From the NCBI RefSeq assembly GCF_000317475.1, contig NC_019729.1, positions 3,858,501 through 3,922,500 of the forward strand: a stretch of 64,000 bases of DNA, read 5' to 3'. Below the pieces are notes generated by a model that was given only the letters and a program-made list of their open reading frames with translations, did no database searches and was not told where the DNA came from. Positions 1 through 8,004 of the stretch are shown piece after piece. Position numbers and translations under genes: made by a program. The stretch comes from Oscillatoria nigro-viridis PCC 7112 (GTDB lineage Bacteria; Cyanobacteriota; Cyanobacteriia; Cyanobacteriales; Microcoleaceae). Each line of letters begins with the position of its first letter. Position 1 is the stretch's first letter.

Positions 1-62
1 AGGCTCTTTTCCGCCGGATGCAAGAAAATCCAGATTGGCTCAAACAGTCTTTTGAAGCGTAA
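1..62 (+). CDS. 3' end of an unidentified gene (partial)
   Basis: The frame starting at base 3 is open and ends at TAA 60-62, giving a 19-residue C-terminal tail (ALFRRMQENPDWLKQSFEA). The following gene starts only 15 bases later, so the two are probably co-transcribed. ImmA/IrrE-type proteases are usually preceded by an XRE-type regulator or small antitoxin-like gene, and this tail could belong to one. Too little is visible to name it. Confidence 0.5.
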   Translation, partial: ALFRRMQENPDWLKQSFEA

Positions 63-77
63 GAGAGGCCCCTCATA

Positions 78-767
78 GTGAGTATTTTTAAACCGTATTG
101 CTTCTATCCCAAAGAAACGATCGAGCGTTTGGCAAATGACATCTTGATGCAGATGCAGAAAACGCAAAATTTTGCTCCGAGATGGCCTTTTGATGCGACA
201 ACGGTTGCTGATTTTCTGGATTTGGGCGTAGTTTGGGAGTGCATTGAGCCGGATGAAGAAGGTGCGATCGCGGCGAGGATTTTGCCGCAGCAGCGGTTAA
301 TCGAAATCAACGAACAGATTCTCGAAAAACCCCCAGGCTTCATCGAATCGACGATCGCCCACGAAATCGGCCACTGGGTGCTGCACGTCAATCAAGACGA
401 AGCAGACGGCACTGTCGAACAGTTGGAATTAAACTTGGGCGATCGAGGAAAAACCGCCCAGGATGTCGAGGAACCGTTTGTTTGTCGGGGTGCGAGTGCG
501 GATAATAAGGTTTTGTCGATCGAATGGCAAGCTCAATATTTTGCAAGCTGTTTGTTGATGCCTCGGTGTATTTTGGAGGAAAAAAGACAGGGACGCGATT
601 TAACTAAGTGGTCGCATTTATACAAAATGAGAGATGAATTGGGAGTGAGCATTTCCAATTTGACAAACCGCTTGCAAGAATTCGATTGGATTTACATTCC
701 CAAGGGAACGCGCGAGATTTATGCCGGGAAAGATGCGGCAAACGGACAGCAGCGGTTGTTTGGATAG
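78..767 (+). CDS. ImmA/IrrE-family (DUF955) metallopeptidase
   Basis: A 229-residue protein starting at GTG 78, chosen because GAGAGG (63-68) lies at ribosome-binding distance. The zinc-metalloprotease motif HEIGH is at residues 95-99, in a helix after a strand-rich segment (residues 60-80), and the later FASCLLMPR segment is typical of the family's domain end. Family members cleave a partner repressor, usually an XRE protein encoded next door, to switch on phage, mobile-element or stress genes. The partial gene just upstream is the obvious candidate partner, but it lies outside the window. There is no signal peptide, so it should act in the cytoplasm. Confidence 0.85.
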   Translation: MSIFKPYCFYPKETIERLANDILMQMQKTQNFAPRWPFDATTVADFLDLGVVWECIEPDEEGAIAARILPQQRLIEINEQILEKPPGFIESTIAHEIGHWVLHVNQDEADGTVEQLELNLGDRGKTAQDVEEPFVCRGASADNKVLSIEWQAQYFASCLLMPRCILEEKRQGRDLTKWSHLYKMRDELGVSISNLTNRLQEFDWIYIPKGTREIYAGKDAANGQQRLFG

Positions 768-847
768 AATTTGATTTAATTTGAGGTTTGAGAGAGATTC
801 TCGAATCTCAACTTTTTCAGATAACTTTGAAAGAATGAGGTTGCAAA

Positions 848-1201
848 ATGGAAACAAAACGAGTAGCAGACCTGACAGTTGAAGAACTGCAAGCGATAAT
901 TCTCGAAACCAAACGACTATCAGACTTGACCGTTGGAGAATTGAAAGCGGTAATTGCGGAAGCGATCGATATGCGGTTAAGCCAATGGATAAATCCTTTC
1001 AATAGCAATACCTTGCCCCTAGTTCCGCAAAGGACGAAGGAAGAACAAATGCAGAGGAATTTAGCAGCAATAGAGTGGTTGCAAAAGTGGCGAGAAGAAG
1101 GAGACGCCGAGGAACAAACAGAGACATTTGAATATTTGCAAAAAGTATTAGACGAAGACAGGCTTTCGTCGAACCGACCGTTATTTGTGCAACAAAAATG
1201 A
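848..1201 (+). CDS. Antitoxin-like protein upstream of a PIN toxin
   Basis: A 117-residue, charged, mostly helical protein. Its N-terminus repeats itself: residues 2-19 (ETKRVADLTVEELQAIIL) and the next 18 residues (ETKRLSDLTVGELKAVIA) are clearly duplicated, as is the DNA (about 54 bp units). Short proteins with a DLTVEEL segment are frequent cyanobacterial antitoxins that pair with PIN or RelE toxins. Its TGA stop (1199-1201) overlaps the ATG (1198) of the following PIN-domain frame, the tight coupling expected of a type II toxin-antitoxin operon. The protein itself is intact; the toxin is not. Confidence 0.7.
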   Translation: METKRVADLTVEELQAIILETKRLSDLTVGELKAVIAEAIDMRLSQWINPFNSNTLPLVPQRTKEEQMQRNLAAIEWLQKWREEGDAEEQTETFEYLQKVLDEDRLSSNRPLFVQQK

Positions 1202-1647
1202 TAGTTTTATTGGATTCGGTGCCTCTGGGAATATTAACAAATCCCAAGGGGTCGCCTGTGACGGTAGAGTGCCAACTTTGGGTAGAATCTTTGCTATTTA
1301 AAGGCTACAGGATGATTTTACCTGAAATAGCAGATTATGAAGTGCGGCGCGAGTGATTGCGGGCAAATAAGTTGGCAGGTATCAAACGCCTTAACGAATG
1401 CAAATCTCGCTGGCTGGAATACTTGCCGATAACAACGCCAGTAATTCTCAAAGCGGCCGAGTTGTGGGCGGCATCGCGTCAGGCAGGAATGCCAACAGCA
1501 GATCCCAAAGAACTTGATGCAGATGTGATTTTAGCAGCTCAAGCTTTGCTGCTTCGTGGCGGTGGAGAAGCGGTTGTTATTGCTACAACAAATGTGGGGC
1601 ATTTGTCTAGAGTTGTGGATGCTCGTCACTGGCTAGATATTGACTGA
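1198..1647 (+). pseudogene. PIN-domain (VapC-like) toxin with in-frame TGA
   Basis: Reading from ATG 1198 gives an N-terminus MIVLLDSVPLGILTNPKG, where D6 fits the first catalytic acid of PIN nucleases. Codon 53 (1354-1356) is TGA, and the same frame then continues without shift to TGA 1645-1647. The whole reads like one PIN protein of about 149 residues with conserved ADYEVRRE before the stop and DADVILAAQA near the C-terminus. In relatives a leucine codon would be expected at the stop, so a single substitution explains the lesion. PIN toxins cleave RNA. Either the toxin is inactivated or the TGA is a sequencing error; a downstream TTG (1357) could start only the C-terminal part. Confidence 0.75.
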
Positions 1648-1689
1648 GCGTACAGAAAAAATTAAAAGTCACAAGTTAAATTACATCTT

Positions 1690-2532
1690 ATGCTAACCAA
1701 TATTGAAATCCTGCTGGCAGCTTGTGAGGAATTAAATATCCCTTACGAAATCCTGCATCATTCCCAAAACTTGATTAGACTCAAACAGGGGGGCAAAGAA
1801 TATTATTTTGTCAATTACAGGACGCCATTTAACAGCGCGTCAGTAGCCGAAATTTTTAAAGACAAAGAATATACTTATCAACTATTAAACGGCAATATAA
1901 ATACTCCCCGAACTCTCGGTTTTGTCTCGCCTCACTGCGAGGAGAAGTATAAAAAGTATTTAAATTTCCCTGAGATTGAATCAATAGTTTTAGAAGTAAA
2001 CAAAAAATTCGCTTTCCCGGTGATTCTCAAAAGAAATCGCGGTTCAGGCGGCAACAATGTTTTTTTATGTAAAACTAGAGAGCAAATTAAAGCAGCCCTA
2101 GAAATTATATTTAACGTCAGCAGCAAAGATTATGACGATGTGGCGCTAGCTCAAGAATATATCGAAATTGCCCGCGAATATCGGGCTGTATTCTGCAAAG
2201 AAAAGCTAGTTTTGCTGTACGAGAAAGACAAATCTCAGGCTGAATTTGCGGGGAATTTAAGCCCGCTGCACTGGGTAGGTGCAAAAGCCAAACATATAAT
2301 TAACCCGAATCTCATGTCTGAGATTGAAGATTTTATTAAACCTGTTTTTGCTGAAATGGCGATTAATTATGCTGGGCTTGACATAGCAGTAGATAAAAAC
2401 GGAGCATATTGGTTAATTGAAATTAACTCAAGTCCTAATTACGATATTTTTGTCAGAGATAACGATCGCCAAATTGTGGTAACAATGTTTAAAGGCATCT
2501 TGGAAACCTTGATTGTTAACAAAAAGCCGTAA
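1690..2532 (+). CDS. RimK-like ATP-grasp ligase
   Basis: A 280-residue cytosolic protein. The ATP-grasp signature is visible: the lysine and glycine-rich lid FPVILKRNRGSGGNNVF (about residues 113-129), the hinge ALAQEYIEIAREYRAVF (about 156-172), and the metal-binding AGLDIAVD...WLIEINSSPNYDIF near residues 230-255. The family (RimK, D-Ala-D-Ala ligase-like, carboxylate-amine ligases) forms amide bonds through an acyl-phosphate. The substrate cannot be told; no partner biosynthetic gene is adjacent. It stands alone between toxin-antitoxin genes, which suggests an accessory function. Confidence 0.75.
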   Translation: MLTNIEILLAACEELNIPYEILHHSQNLIRLKQGGKEYYFVNYRTPFNSASVAEIFKDKEYTYQLLNGNINTPRTLGFVSPHCEEKYKKYLNFPEIESIVLEVNKKFAFPVILKRNRGSGGNNVFLCKTREQIKAALEIIFNVSSKDYDDVALAQEYIEIAREYRAVFCKEKLVLLYEKDKSQAEFAGNLSPLHWVGAKAKHIINPNLMSEIEDFIKPVFAEMAINYAGLDIAVDKNGAYWLIEINSSPNYDIFVRDNDRQIVVTMFKGILETLIVNKKP

Positions 2533-2594
2533 ATGCTGGATTTTAGAGAGGCGCTACAATTAACTAAATCCCAATCTCACAAAAAGTAAAAGCC

Positions 2595-2817
2595 ATGACA
2601 TCAGAAATGTTAGAACTAGAAGGAACGTGGCAAGAAATTCTCGCCCTATCCGAAAAATTTGCCGGACGCAGAGTTCGGATCGTCGTTCTTGCTAGCTAAC
2701 GAAGACGAAGAAGCACTCCCATCTCTAGAAGAAAGCTTTCGGCAACCCAGGCACGAAATAAAGACAGGAAAAACTAGACCTGTATCAGAACTGTGGAAAG
2801 GTATTGATGCAGAGTGA
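2595..2817 (+). pseudogene. Frameshifted antitoxin-like gene
   Basis: ATG 2595 opens a frame (MTSEMLELEGTWQEILALSE...) that hits TAA at 2697-2699 after 34 codons. Removing one T there restores a frame NEDEEALPSLEESF...SELWKGIDAE ending at TGA 2815-2817, so the original product was about 73 residues. The N-terminus resembles the LEGTWEEI type of small cyanobacterial antitoxins. The restored stop overlaps the ATG (2807) of a RelE/ParE-like remnant, as in an antitoxin-toxin operon. Calling it an antitoxin is inference from this arrangement. Confidence 0.6.
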
Positions 2818-2857
2818 GTCTCCTTCAATTAAGGTTTACTTTGCCGATGAATTTTAG
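2807..2857 (+). pseudogene. 5' fragment of a RelE/ParE-type toxin gene
   Basis: ATG 2807 overlaps the restored antitoxin stop and encodes 16 residues (MQSESPSIKVYFADEF), then TAG 2855-2857. SIKVYFADEF matches the first beta-strand of RelE/ParE toxins, which should continue for about 80-100 residues. The sequence instead passes into dispersed palindromic repeat DNA, so the rest of the toxin is gone. Confidence 0.5.
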
Positions 2858-2884
2858 CGATCCAATATAATCATCGAAAACACG

Positions 2885-3045
2885 GCAACCGAGGAAACGG
2901 CAGTGCCGTTTCCCTACCCCAAAATAATCACGAGCACTCGATGAGAGATGTAACCATCGCCCGATTAATTGTAGGGCCACGGCACTGCCGTTTCCTGATT
3001 TCGGGTAATATGATTTCTGGTTGCATCGGTATAGTTCAAGACTTT
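2885..3045. repeat. Dispersed palindromic repeat, long version
   Basis: Contains AAACGGCAGTGCCGTTT and CCACGGCACTGCCGTTTCC, with the shared segments CCGTTTCCCTACC, CGATTAATTGTAGGG and TCCTGATTTCGGGT. The same string of segments recurs at 18277-18370. Short cores of the same kind are at 23418-23445 and 43262-43285. It fills the space where the missing toxin gene should be. The rest of 2858-3135 holds no gene I can support. Confidence 0.7.
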
Positions 3046-3135
3046 GGGGCTGTGCATGAGTGCAAACAGTCTCATCATCTAGATTCAAATATTTATTGCT
3101 CTCACACACCCTACAGCTTTTAAGGAGTTAAAAAG

Positions 3136-4893
3136 TTACATTCTTTCCAATACCTTAATCCCCAACAACTCCAAACCCAACTTCAAAGTCCTCGCCGTCA
3201 AATCGCACAAAACCAACCGGGAAGTCCGCAACGGTTCCTCAGATTGCAACACCGGACACTGCTCAAAAAATTGATTGAACTTTTGACTCAATTCAAACAA
3301 ATACTGACAAATTCGATTCGGCAACAAATCGCCGCCAACAGCATTCACAACTTCATTCAACTGCAATAAATGCTTTGCCAATACCAACTCGGCATCTGAC
3401 TGCAAAATCACTTTCGCACCAGCATCTAAATTATCAAAATTAATCTCACCTTTGCGGCGAATTCCCTGCACGCGCACGTAAGCATACAGCATATATGGAG
3501 CAGTATTTCCTTGCAATGCGAGCATTTTGTCGTAACTGAAAATATAGTTGCTGGCGCGATTTTGACTTAAATCGGCATACTTAACCGCACTCAAACCAAC
3601 TGTTCGAGATACGTTAGCAATGAATTCCTCCGTTTCTTGTCTTTCTTCTGCTTTTAATCTCTCTTCTAAATCTTGGCGCGTGCGGACGATCGCCTCATCG
3701 AGCAAATCCTGCAACCGCACTGTTTCCCCAGAACGAGTTTTGAGTTTTTTGCCGTCTTCTCCCAATACCAAGCCGAAGGGAACGTGGACAATCTCGACAT
3801 CTTCGGGAATCCAACCGGCTTTTTTTGCAACTGCAAATACTTGGGCAAAATGGTTTGCTTGTCCCGAATCGGTGACGTAAATTAAGCGTTTTGCGCCGTC
3901 TTCTTTTATCCGGTAGCGCACGGCGGCTAAATCGGTTGTGGCGTAATTGTAGCCACCGTCGGTTTTTTGGACAATTAGCGGCAGTGGTTCGCCTTCTTTA
4001 TTGGTAAAACCCTCTACAAAAACGCATTTCGCGCCGTCACTTTCTACTAGCAAACCTAGATTGGTTAAATCTTCGACTACAGCGGGCAATAAGGGATTGT
4101 AAAACGATTCGCCGCGTTCGGTTAATTTGATATCTAGCAAGTCGTAGATTACTTGGAATTCGCGGCGAGATTGATCGCACAGCAATTTCCAAGCGCGGCG
4201 GGTGTCTTCGGCGCCTGCTTGCAGTTTTACTACTTCTTGGCGGGCGGTTTCTTTGAAGGTTTCGTCTGTGTCAAAGCGCTGTTTTGCTTGGCGGTAAAAT
4301 GCGACTAAATCTCCTAAATCTAGGGCGTCAGCGGTGGTGAGGGCTTCGGGGTGAACTTCGCGCAAGTATGCGATCAGCATTCCGAATTGGGTGCCCCAGT
4401 CGCCGATGTGGTTGATTCTGAGTACGTCGTGGCCTTGAAATTCGAGGATGCGGGCGATCGCATCTCCGATGATTGTCGATCGCAAGTGTCCGACGTGCAT
4501 TTCTTTGGCTATATTCGGACTGGAAAAGTCGATCGCGATTGTCTGAGGCGTTTTCGCCGGTTCAATCCCCAAACGCGAGTCGGCGGCGATGGCACTAATT
4601 TGCGCTTCCAAATAAGCCGGTTTCAGCTTCAAATTGATAAAACCGGGCCCGGCGATTTCTGGGGTTTCGCAGATGTCGGCGATGTCGAGATTTTCGATAA
4701 TTGTCGAGGCGATCGCCCGCGGGGGCTTTCCTAACTTTTTCCCCAAACTCATCGCCGCGTTGCACTGAAAGTCCCCAAAGTTGGGATTGCTGGCGGCGGC
4801 TAGCATCGGATCTGCACCTGCATAACTTTCGCCGAATGCTGCGGTGAATGCTTTTTCAAATTTTGCTTTTAACTGTTGGGCGATCGAGTTCAT
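3136..4893 (-). CDS. argS: Arginyl-tRNA synthetase
   Basis: A 585-residue class I aminoacyl-tRNA synthetase that charges tRNA-Arg. The HIGH-equivalent is HVGH at residues 133-136 in [17 protein letters not shown], and the KMSKS-loop equivalent is [14 protein letters not shown] near residues 375-388. The N-terminal Add-1 domain (about residues 1-95) and the C-terminal anticodon-binding domain ending in GIKVLERM are both present, so the length is normal. ATG at 4893 gives the expected N-terminus [16 protein letters not shown]. It is transcribed alone, divergent from the small gene at 5243. Confidence 0.97.
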   Translation of the reverse strand: MNSIAQQLKAKFEKAFTAAFGESYAGADPMLAAASNPNFGDFQCNAAMSLGKKLGKPPRAIASTIIENLDIADICETPEIAGPGFINLKLKPAYLEAQISAIAADSRLGIEPAKTPQTIAIDFSSPNIAKEMHVGHLRSTIIGDAIARILEFQGHDVLRINHIGDWGTQFGMLIAYLREVHPEALTTADALDLGDLVAFYRQAKQRFDTDETFKETARQEVVKLQAGAEDTRRAWKLLCDQSRREFQVIYDLLDIKLTERGESFYNPLLPAVVEDLTNLGLLVESDGAKCVFVEGFTNKEGEPLPLIVQKTDGGYNYATTDLAAVRYRIKEDGAKRLIYVTDSGQANHFAQVFAVAKKAGWIPEDVEIVHVPFGLVLGEDGKKLKTRSGETVRLQDLLDEAIVRTRQDLEERLKAEERQETEEFIANVSRTVGLSAVKYADLSQNRASNYIFSYDKMLALQGNTAPYMLYAYVRVQGIRRKGEINFDNLDAGAKVILQSDAELVLAKHLLQLNEVVNAVGGDLLPNRICQYLFELSQKFNQFFEQCPVLQSEEPLRTSRLVLCDLTARTLKLGLELLGIKVLERM

Positions 4894-5242
4894 CTTGAAT
4901 ATTTTGATTGGATGTTTATTTTAAACTCTAGATTAAGCACTTTTTGCCAATACTACTCTTATTACTTAGGTAATTTCCCTCTGGTTCTCTCCCTCTGGCC
5001 CTCTCCCCCTCTCCTCACCTACTAGGAAATTTTGTACTTAGCTTTGAACTGCTGATGCGATCAAAATCACTGACCGTAATAGCACAGAGTACATTTTATC
5101 ACAGTTGCGATCGCTACACAAATTAAAAATTATCACATCTAGCCAATGATCTCGATCGCTAGATAATTTTGTTAAATCGCTTATATTAAGGTATGTTAAA
5201 ATTTTTTCAATGTTCCCAAAAATCCTACGAAAGGAAGTAGTT
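4894..5242. other. Intergenic region between argS and a hypothetical gene
   Basis: Divergent promoter region of about 350 bp. It holds a CT-rich low-complexity stretch (4978-5024) and several GATCGC-type sites, but no ORF, RNA gene or convincing promoter box that I can support. Confidence 0.5.
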
Positions 5243-5638
5243 ATGTTATCTCAACCTATTTTTGGCGATCGCTCTCTGACCCAAGCCTTTTATCAAGCAG
5301 TAATCGATCGCTTCTACGACGGTTTCAGTCTCTCCACCCAAGCACTATTACGAGAGTGTACCCTCGGCTTCGCCCCTTGTCCCGATGGAGTCAAAACCTT
5401 TTTCATCATCGCGCCGAGTCTCGATGCAGCAGAGCAACTAATGGAAAAAATGGACAGTATTTTGGAGCGAGTTGCCGAACTCATGGCTGGAGTCGGACAA
5501 GTTGCCCTGTGCATAGTTCCCCCCGGCAGCGAGGCAGAGCAATCGGTCGATCTGCAAGACTTAGAAAAAGTTCCCCCAGATTGTCTGGCTTGCAAATTCT
5601 TTACAATTATATGGGCCGATGCTGCGGCCGATCGGTAA
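5243..5638 (+). CDS. Conserved hypothetical cyanobacterial protein
   Basis: ATG 5243 is preferred over an in-frame start at 5210 because AAAGGAAG (5230-5237) sits just upstream; this gives 131 residues starting MLSQPIFGDRS. The protein is acidic, soluble and alpha/beta in pattern, with a helix rich in E, M and L (LDAAEQLMEKMDSILERVAELM) and a C-terminal VPPDCLACKFF segment with two cysteines. I do not recognise a domain. Possible short helical adaptor; function unknown. Confidence 0.7.
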   Translation: MLSQPIFGDRSLTQAFYQAVIDRFYDGFSLSTQALLRECTLGFAPCPDGVKTFFIIAPSLDAAEQLMEKMDSILERVAELMAGVGQVALCIVPPGSEAEQSVDLQDLEKVPPDCLACKFFTIIWADAAADR

Positions 5639-6145
5639 AATTGACAGTTAGCAACCAGCAACTCAACACGATTCGGCCCAAGCTGTGCTCGTGGTGGCGC
5701 GGGGTAGATTGTCTGTTAGTTACAATCCCTGGAATTATCGGGCAAAGCGTGCAGGTAATTTAGAGCGTTTGCAAGGTTGCACTCGCAATCTTTGGCAAGT
5801 GTTAAATCAGACAAAATATATATCAAAGGCCCGCTTGTCAGTCGCTCAGATTTTTACCTGCCGGCTCAAACAGCCGTGCATCTACTTTTTACATTCCCCA
5901 TAAAGGCCACCAAAAAGCCGCATCAACTCTCCTGGGTGTCTCGCTTCAAAAGACAGCAGCAGGAATTAGGCGGTATCGCTGGAAAATAGATTTTTGCGAA
6001 TTATCTGCTGATGTTCAGAATAAGCAGAAATATTCTCAAAAATAGATAAGACTTCCGCCAGTTAACCTCAGAAATCCGGTTTCTACCCCCGCGCTTCATA
6101 TTCGCGGTTCGCTGGGAAATTGACAGAAAATAGACTGTTTGTGGG
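5639..6145. other. Intergenic region without recognisable gene
   Basis: About 500 bp before the TTTTAGA tract. Several short frames are open (for example 5777-5989), but none has a convincing start, codon use or recognisable protein. No tRNA or other RNA family was recognised. Confidence 0.4.
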
Positions 6146-6148
6146 AGA

Positions 6149-6217
6149 GTCAATCAATTTTAGATTTTAGATTTTAGATTTTAGATTGACTTGCGCGAGA
6201 TAAATGCTCTTTCTTGA
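6149..6217. repeat. TTTTAGA tandem tract with GACTTGCGCGAGATAAAT
   Basis: Four copies of a 10-bp unit ATTTTAGATT (about 6157-6190) followed by GACTTGCGCGAGATAAAT. The same combination opens the longer repeat at 27485-27627 and its inverted copy at 38070-38215, so this is a partial member of that family. A bare tract also occurs at 15146-15179. Confidence 0.75.
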
Positions 6218-6492
6218 GGATTTTTGATTTTCGATTTGGGATTGATTCCACGGATAAATCACGTGGCGGGTACCACCTTTGAAATTCCTGGTCACCAGCT
6301 AGAAACAGAGCAAAGCTTTACTCAAAAAAAGCTCGGTTTTCCAGCGGCATCCCTGGCAGTGCAGAGCGCTCGTACCACAGGCTCAGAGAATTTGTTAAAA
6401 ATTTCAGTTAAAAATTTGAATTATTAAATTTTATGCCTAACATTGGGGATAAAATCTAAGATTGAAATTCTTAAATCTGAAATCAAGGAATC

Positions 6493-7884
6493 ATGGTAAA
6501 ACTGACACCGAACCCCAGCTTTAGTTTAACAATTCGGGTTGCTCTGCCGAACCAGCCGGGAATGCTGGCAAGAGTCACCAGCGCGATCGCATCTGTCGGC
6601 GGCAACTTCGGCCAAATCGACTTGATCGAGCAAACCCGCGCCACTACCGTTCGCGATATCACCGTCGATGCCTCCAGCATCGAGCACAATGAAGAAATAG
6701 TGCAAGCAGTGAAAGGACTGCCAGATATCAAAGTGATCGACGTGTACGATCGCACTTTCAACTTGCACCGCGGCGGAAAAATCAGCGTAGTTAGCAAAAT
6801 TTCCCTCAAACGCCAGTCAGATTTGGCAATGGCATACACCCCTGGAGTCGGTCGCATCTGCACGGCGATCGCCAATGACCCCCAACAAGTTTATAACCTC
6901 ACAATCAAACAAAATACTGTTGCCATTGTTACCGACGGTAGCGCAGTTTTGGGACTGGGAAACCTCGGAGCTGCCGCCGCACTGCCAGTCATGGAAGGTA
7001 AAGCCATGCTATTTAAAGAATTTGCAGGTATTGACGCCTTTCCTATATGTTTGAATACCCAAGATACTGAGGAAATTATTCGCACAGTGCAGAATATCGC
7101 CCCGGTTTTTGGCGGCGTTAACCTTGAAGATATTTCTTCTCCCCGCTGCTTTGAAATCGAAGCAAGATTGCGGGAAACCTTAGATATTCCGATTTTTCAC
7201 GACGACCAGCACGGCACTGCGATTGTTAGTTTGGCAGCATTAATTAATGCCTTGAAAATCGTCAAAAAAACCATCGCAGAAGTGTGTATCGTGATTAACG
7301 GAGCCGGTGCGGCCGGAGTCGCGATCGCCCGCTTGCTGCGTAAAGCAGGTGCCCAAAACATCATCATGTGCGACTCCAAAGGCGTCCTCTCCCAAGACCG
7401 CACGGATATGAACCCAGAAAAACTAGAATTTGCCGTGCCTTCGAGCGGTACTTTGGAAGATGCGATCGCCGGTGCCGATGTATTTTTAGGAGTCAGCGCC
7501 CCCGGCGTGCTCACCCGCTCGATGGTGCGTTCGATGGCCGAGAATCCCATTGTTTTTGCAATGGCAAATCCCATTCCCGAAATTCAGCCAGAATTAATTA
7601 TGGAAGATGCGGCGATCGTAGCAACCGGACGCAGCGATTACCCGAATCAAATTAACAATGTTTTGGCATTTCCGGGGATATTTAGAGGTGCTTTGGACTG
7701 CAAAGCTGCCACGATTACGCCCAGTATGTATTTGGAAGCAGCTTATGCGATCGCCTCTTTAGTCAGTCCTTCTGGGCTTGACAAGGAACACATTATACCG
7801 TCTGTTTTTGACGAAAGAGTTGCCATTGCAGTCGCCGGTGCAGTGCAGTTGGCCGCCCGATCCGAAGGTATTGCCCGCGATTAA
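6493..7884 (+). CDS. NAD(P)-dependent malic enzyme with N-terminal ACT domain
   Basis: A 463-residue enzyme that oxidatively decarboxylates malate to pyruvate. Residues about 10-80 (SLTIRVALPNQPGMLARVTSAI...) form an ACT domain, a small-molecule regulatory module. The catalytic part follows with AYTPGVGRIC, the metal-binding PIFHDDQHGTAIV near residues 233-245, and the dinucleotide fold INGAGAAGVAIARLL near 270-285. It is monocistronic and followed by a strong hairpin. It could supply pyruvate and reducing power in carbon metabolism. Cofactor preference (NAD or NADP) cannot be read from the sequence. Confidence 0.92.
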   Translation: MVKLTPNPSFSLTIRVALPNQPGMLARVTSAIASVGGNFGQIDLIEQTRATTVRDITVDASSIEHNEEIVQAVKGLPDIKVIDVYDRTFNLHRGGKISVVSKISLKRQSDLAMAYTPGVGRICTAIANDPQQVYNLTIKQNTVAIVTDGSAVLGLGNLGAAAALPVMEGKAMLFKEFAGIDAFPICLNTQDTEEIIRTVQNIAPVFGGVNLEDISSPRCFEIEARLRETLDIPIFHDDQHGTAIVSLAALINALKIVKKTIAEVCIVINGAGAAGVAIARLLRKAGAQNIIMCDSKGVLSQDRTDMNPEKLEFAVPSSGTLEDAIAGADVFLGVSAPGVLTRSMVRSMAENPIVFAMANPIPEIQPELIMEDAAIVATGRSDYPNQINNVLAFPGIFRGALDCKAATITPSMYLEAAYAIASLVSPSGLDKEHIIPSVFDERVAIAVAGAVQLAARSEGIARD

Positions 7885-7886
7885 TT

Positions 7887-7917
7887 GAAGGAAGAAGGAA
7901 GACTTCCTTCTTCCTTC
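7887..7917 (+). terminator. Hairpin after the malic enzyme gene
   Basis: Perfect inverted repeat of 15 bp: GAAGGAAGAAGGAAG (7887-7901) and CTTCCTTCTTCCTTC (7903-7917), two bases after the stop codon, followed by a pyrimidine-rich stretch. Likely transcription terminator; the GAAGGAAGAAGG unit is also a common intergenic repeat in this genome. Confidence 0.6.
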
Positions 7918-8004
7918 TTCTCTCTTGCTTAATCAAGGATAAAAGTCACAGCAATAAACAAGATAAAAAGATATAATTGAATAACTCAACTCCAGCTAGG
8001 TCAG

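Noticed and set aside
5685-5989. Overlapping ORFs of 70-72 codons after the hypothetical gene at 5243
   Set aside because: No convincing start, ribosome-binding site or recognisable protein; probably chance frames.
6250-6290. GGTGGTACCCGC on the minus strand, similar to the T-box AGGGTGGNACCGCG motif
   Set aside because: No minus-strand gene lies downstream, no specifier stem is visible, and T-boxes are not expected in cyanobacteria.
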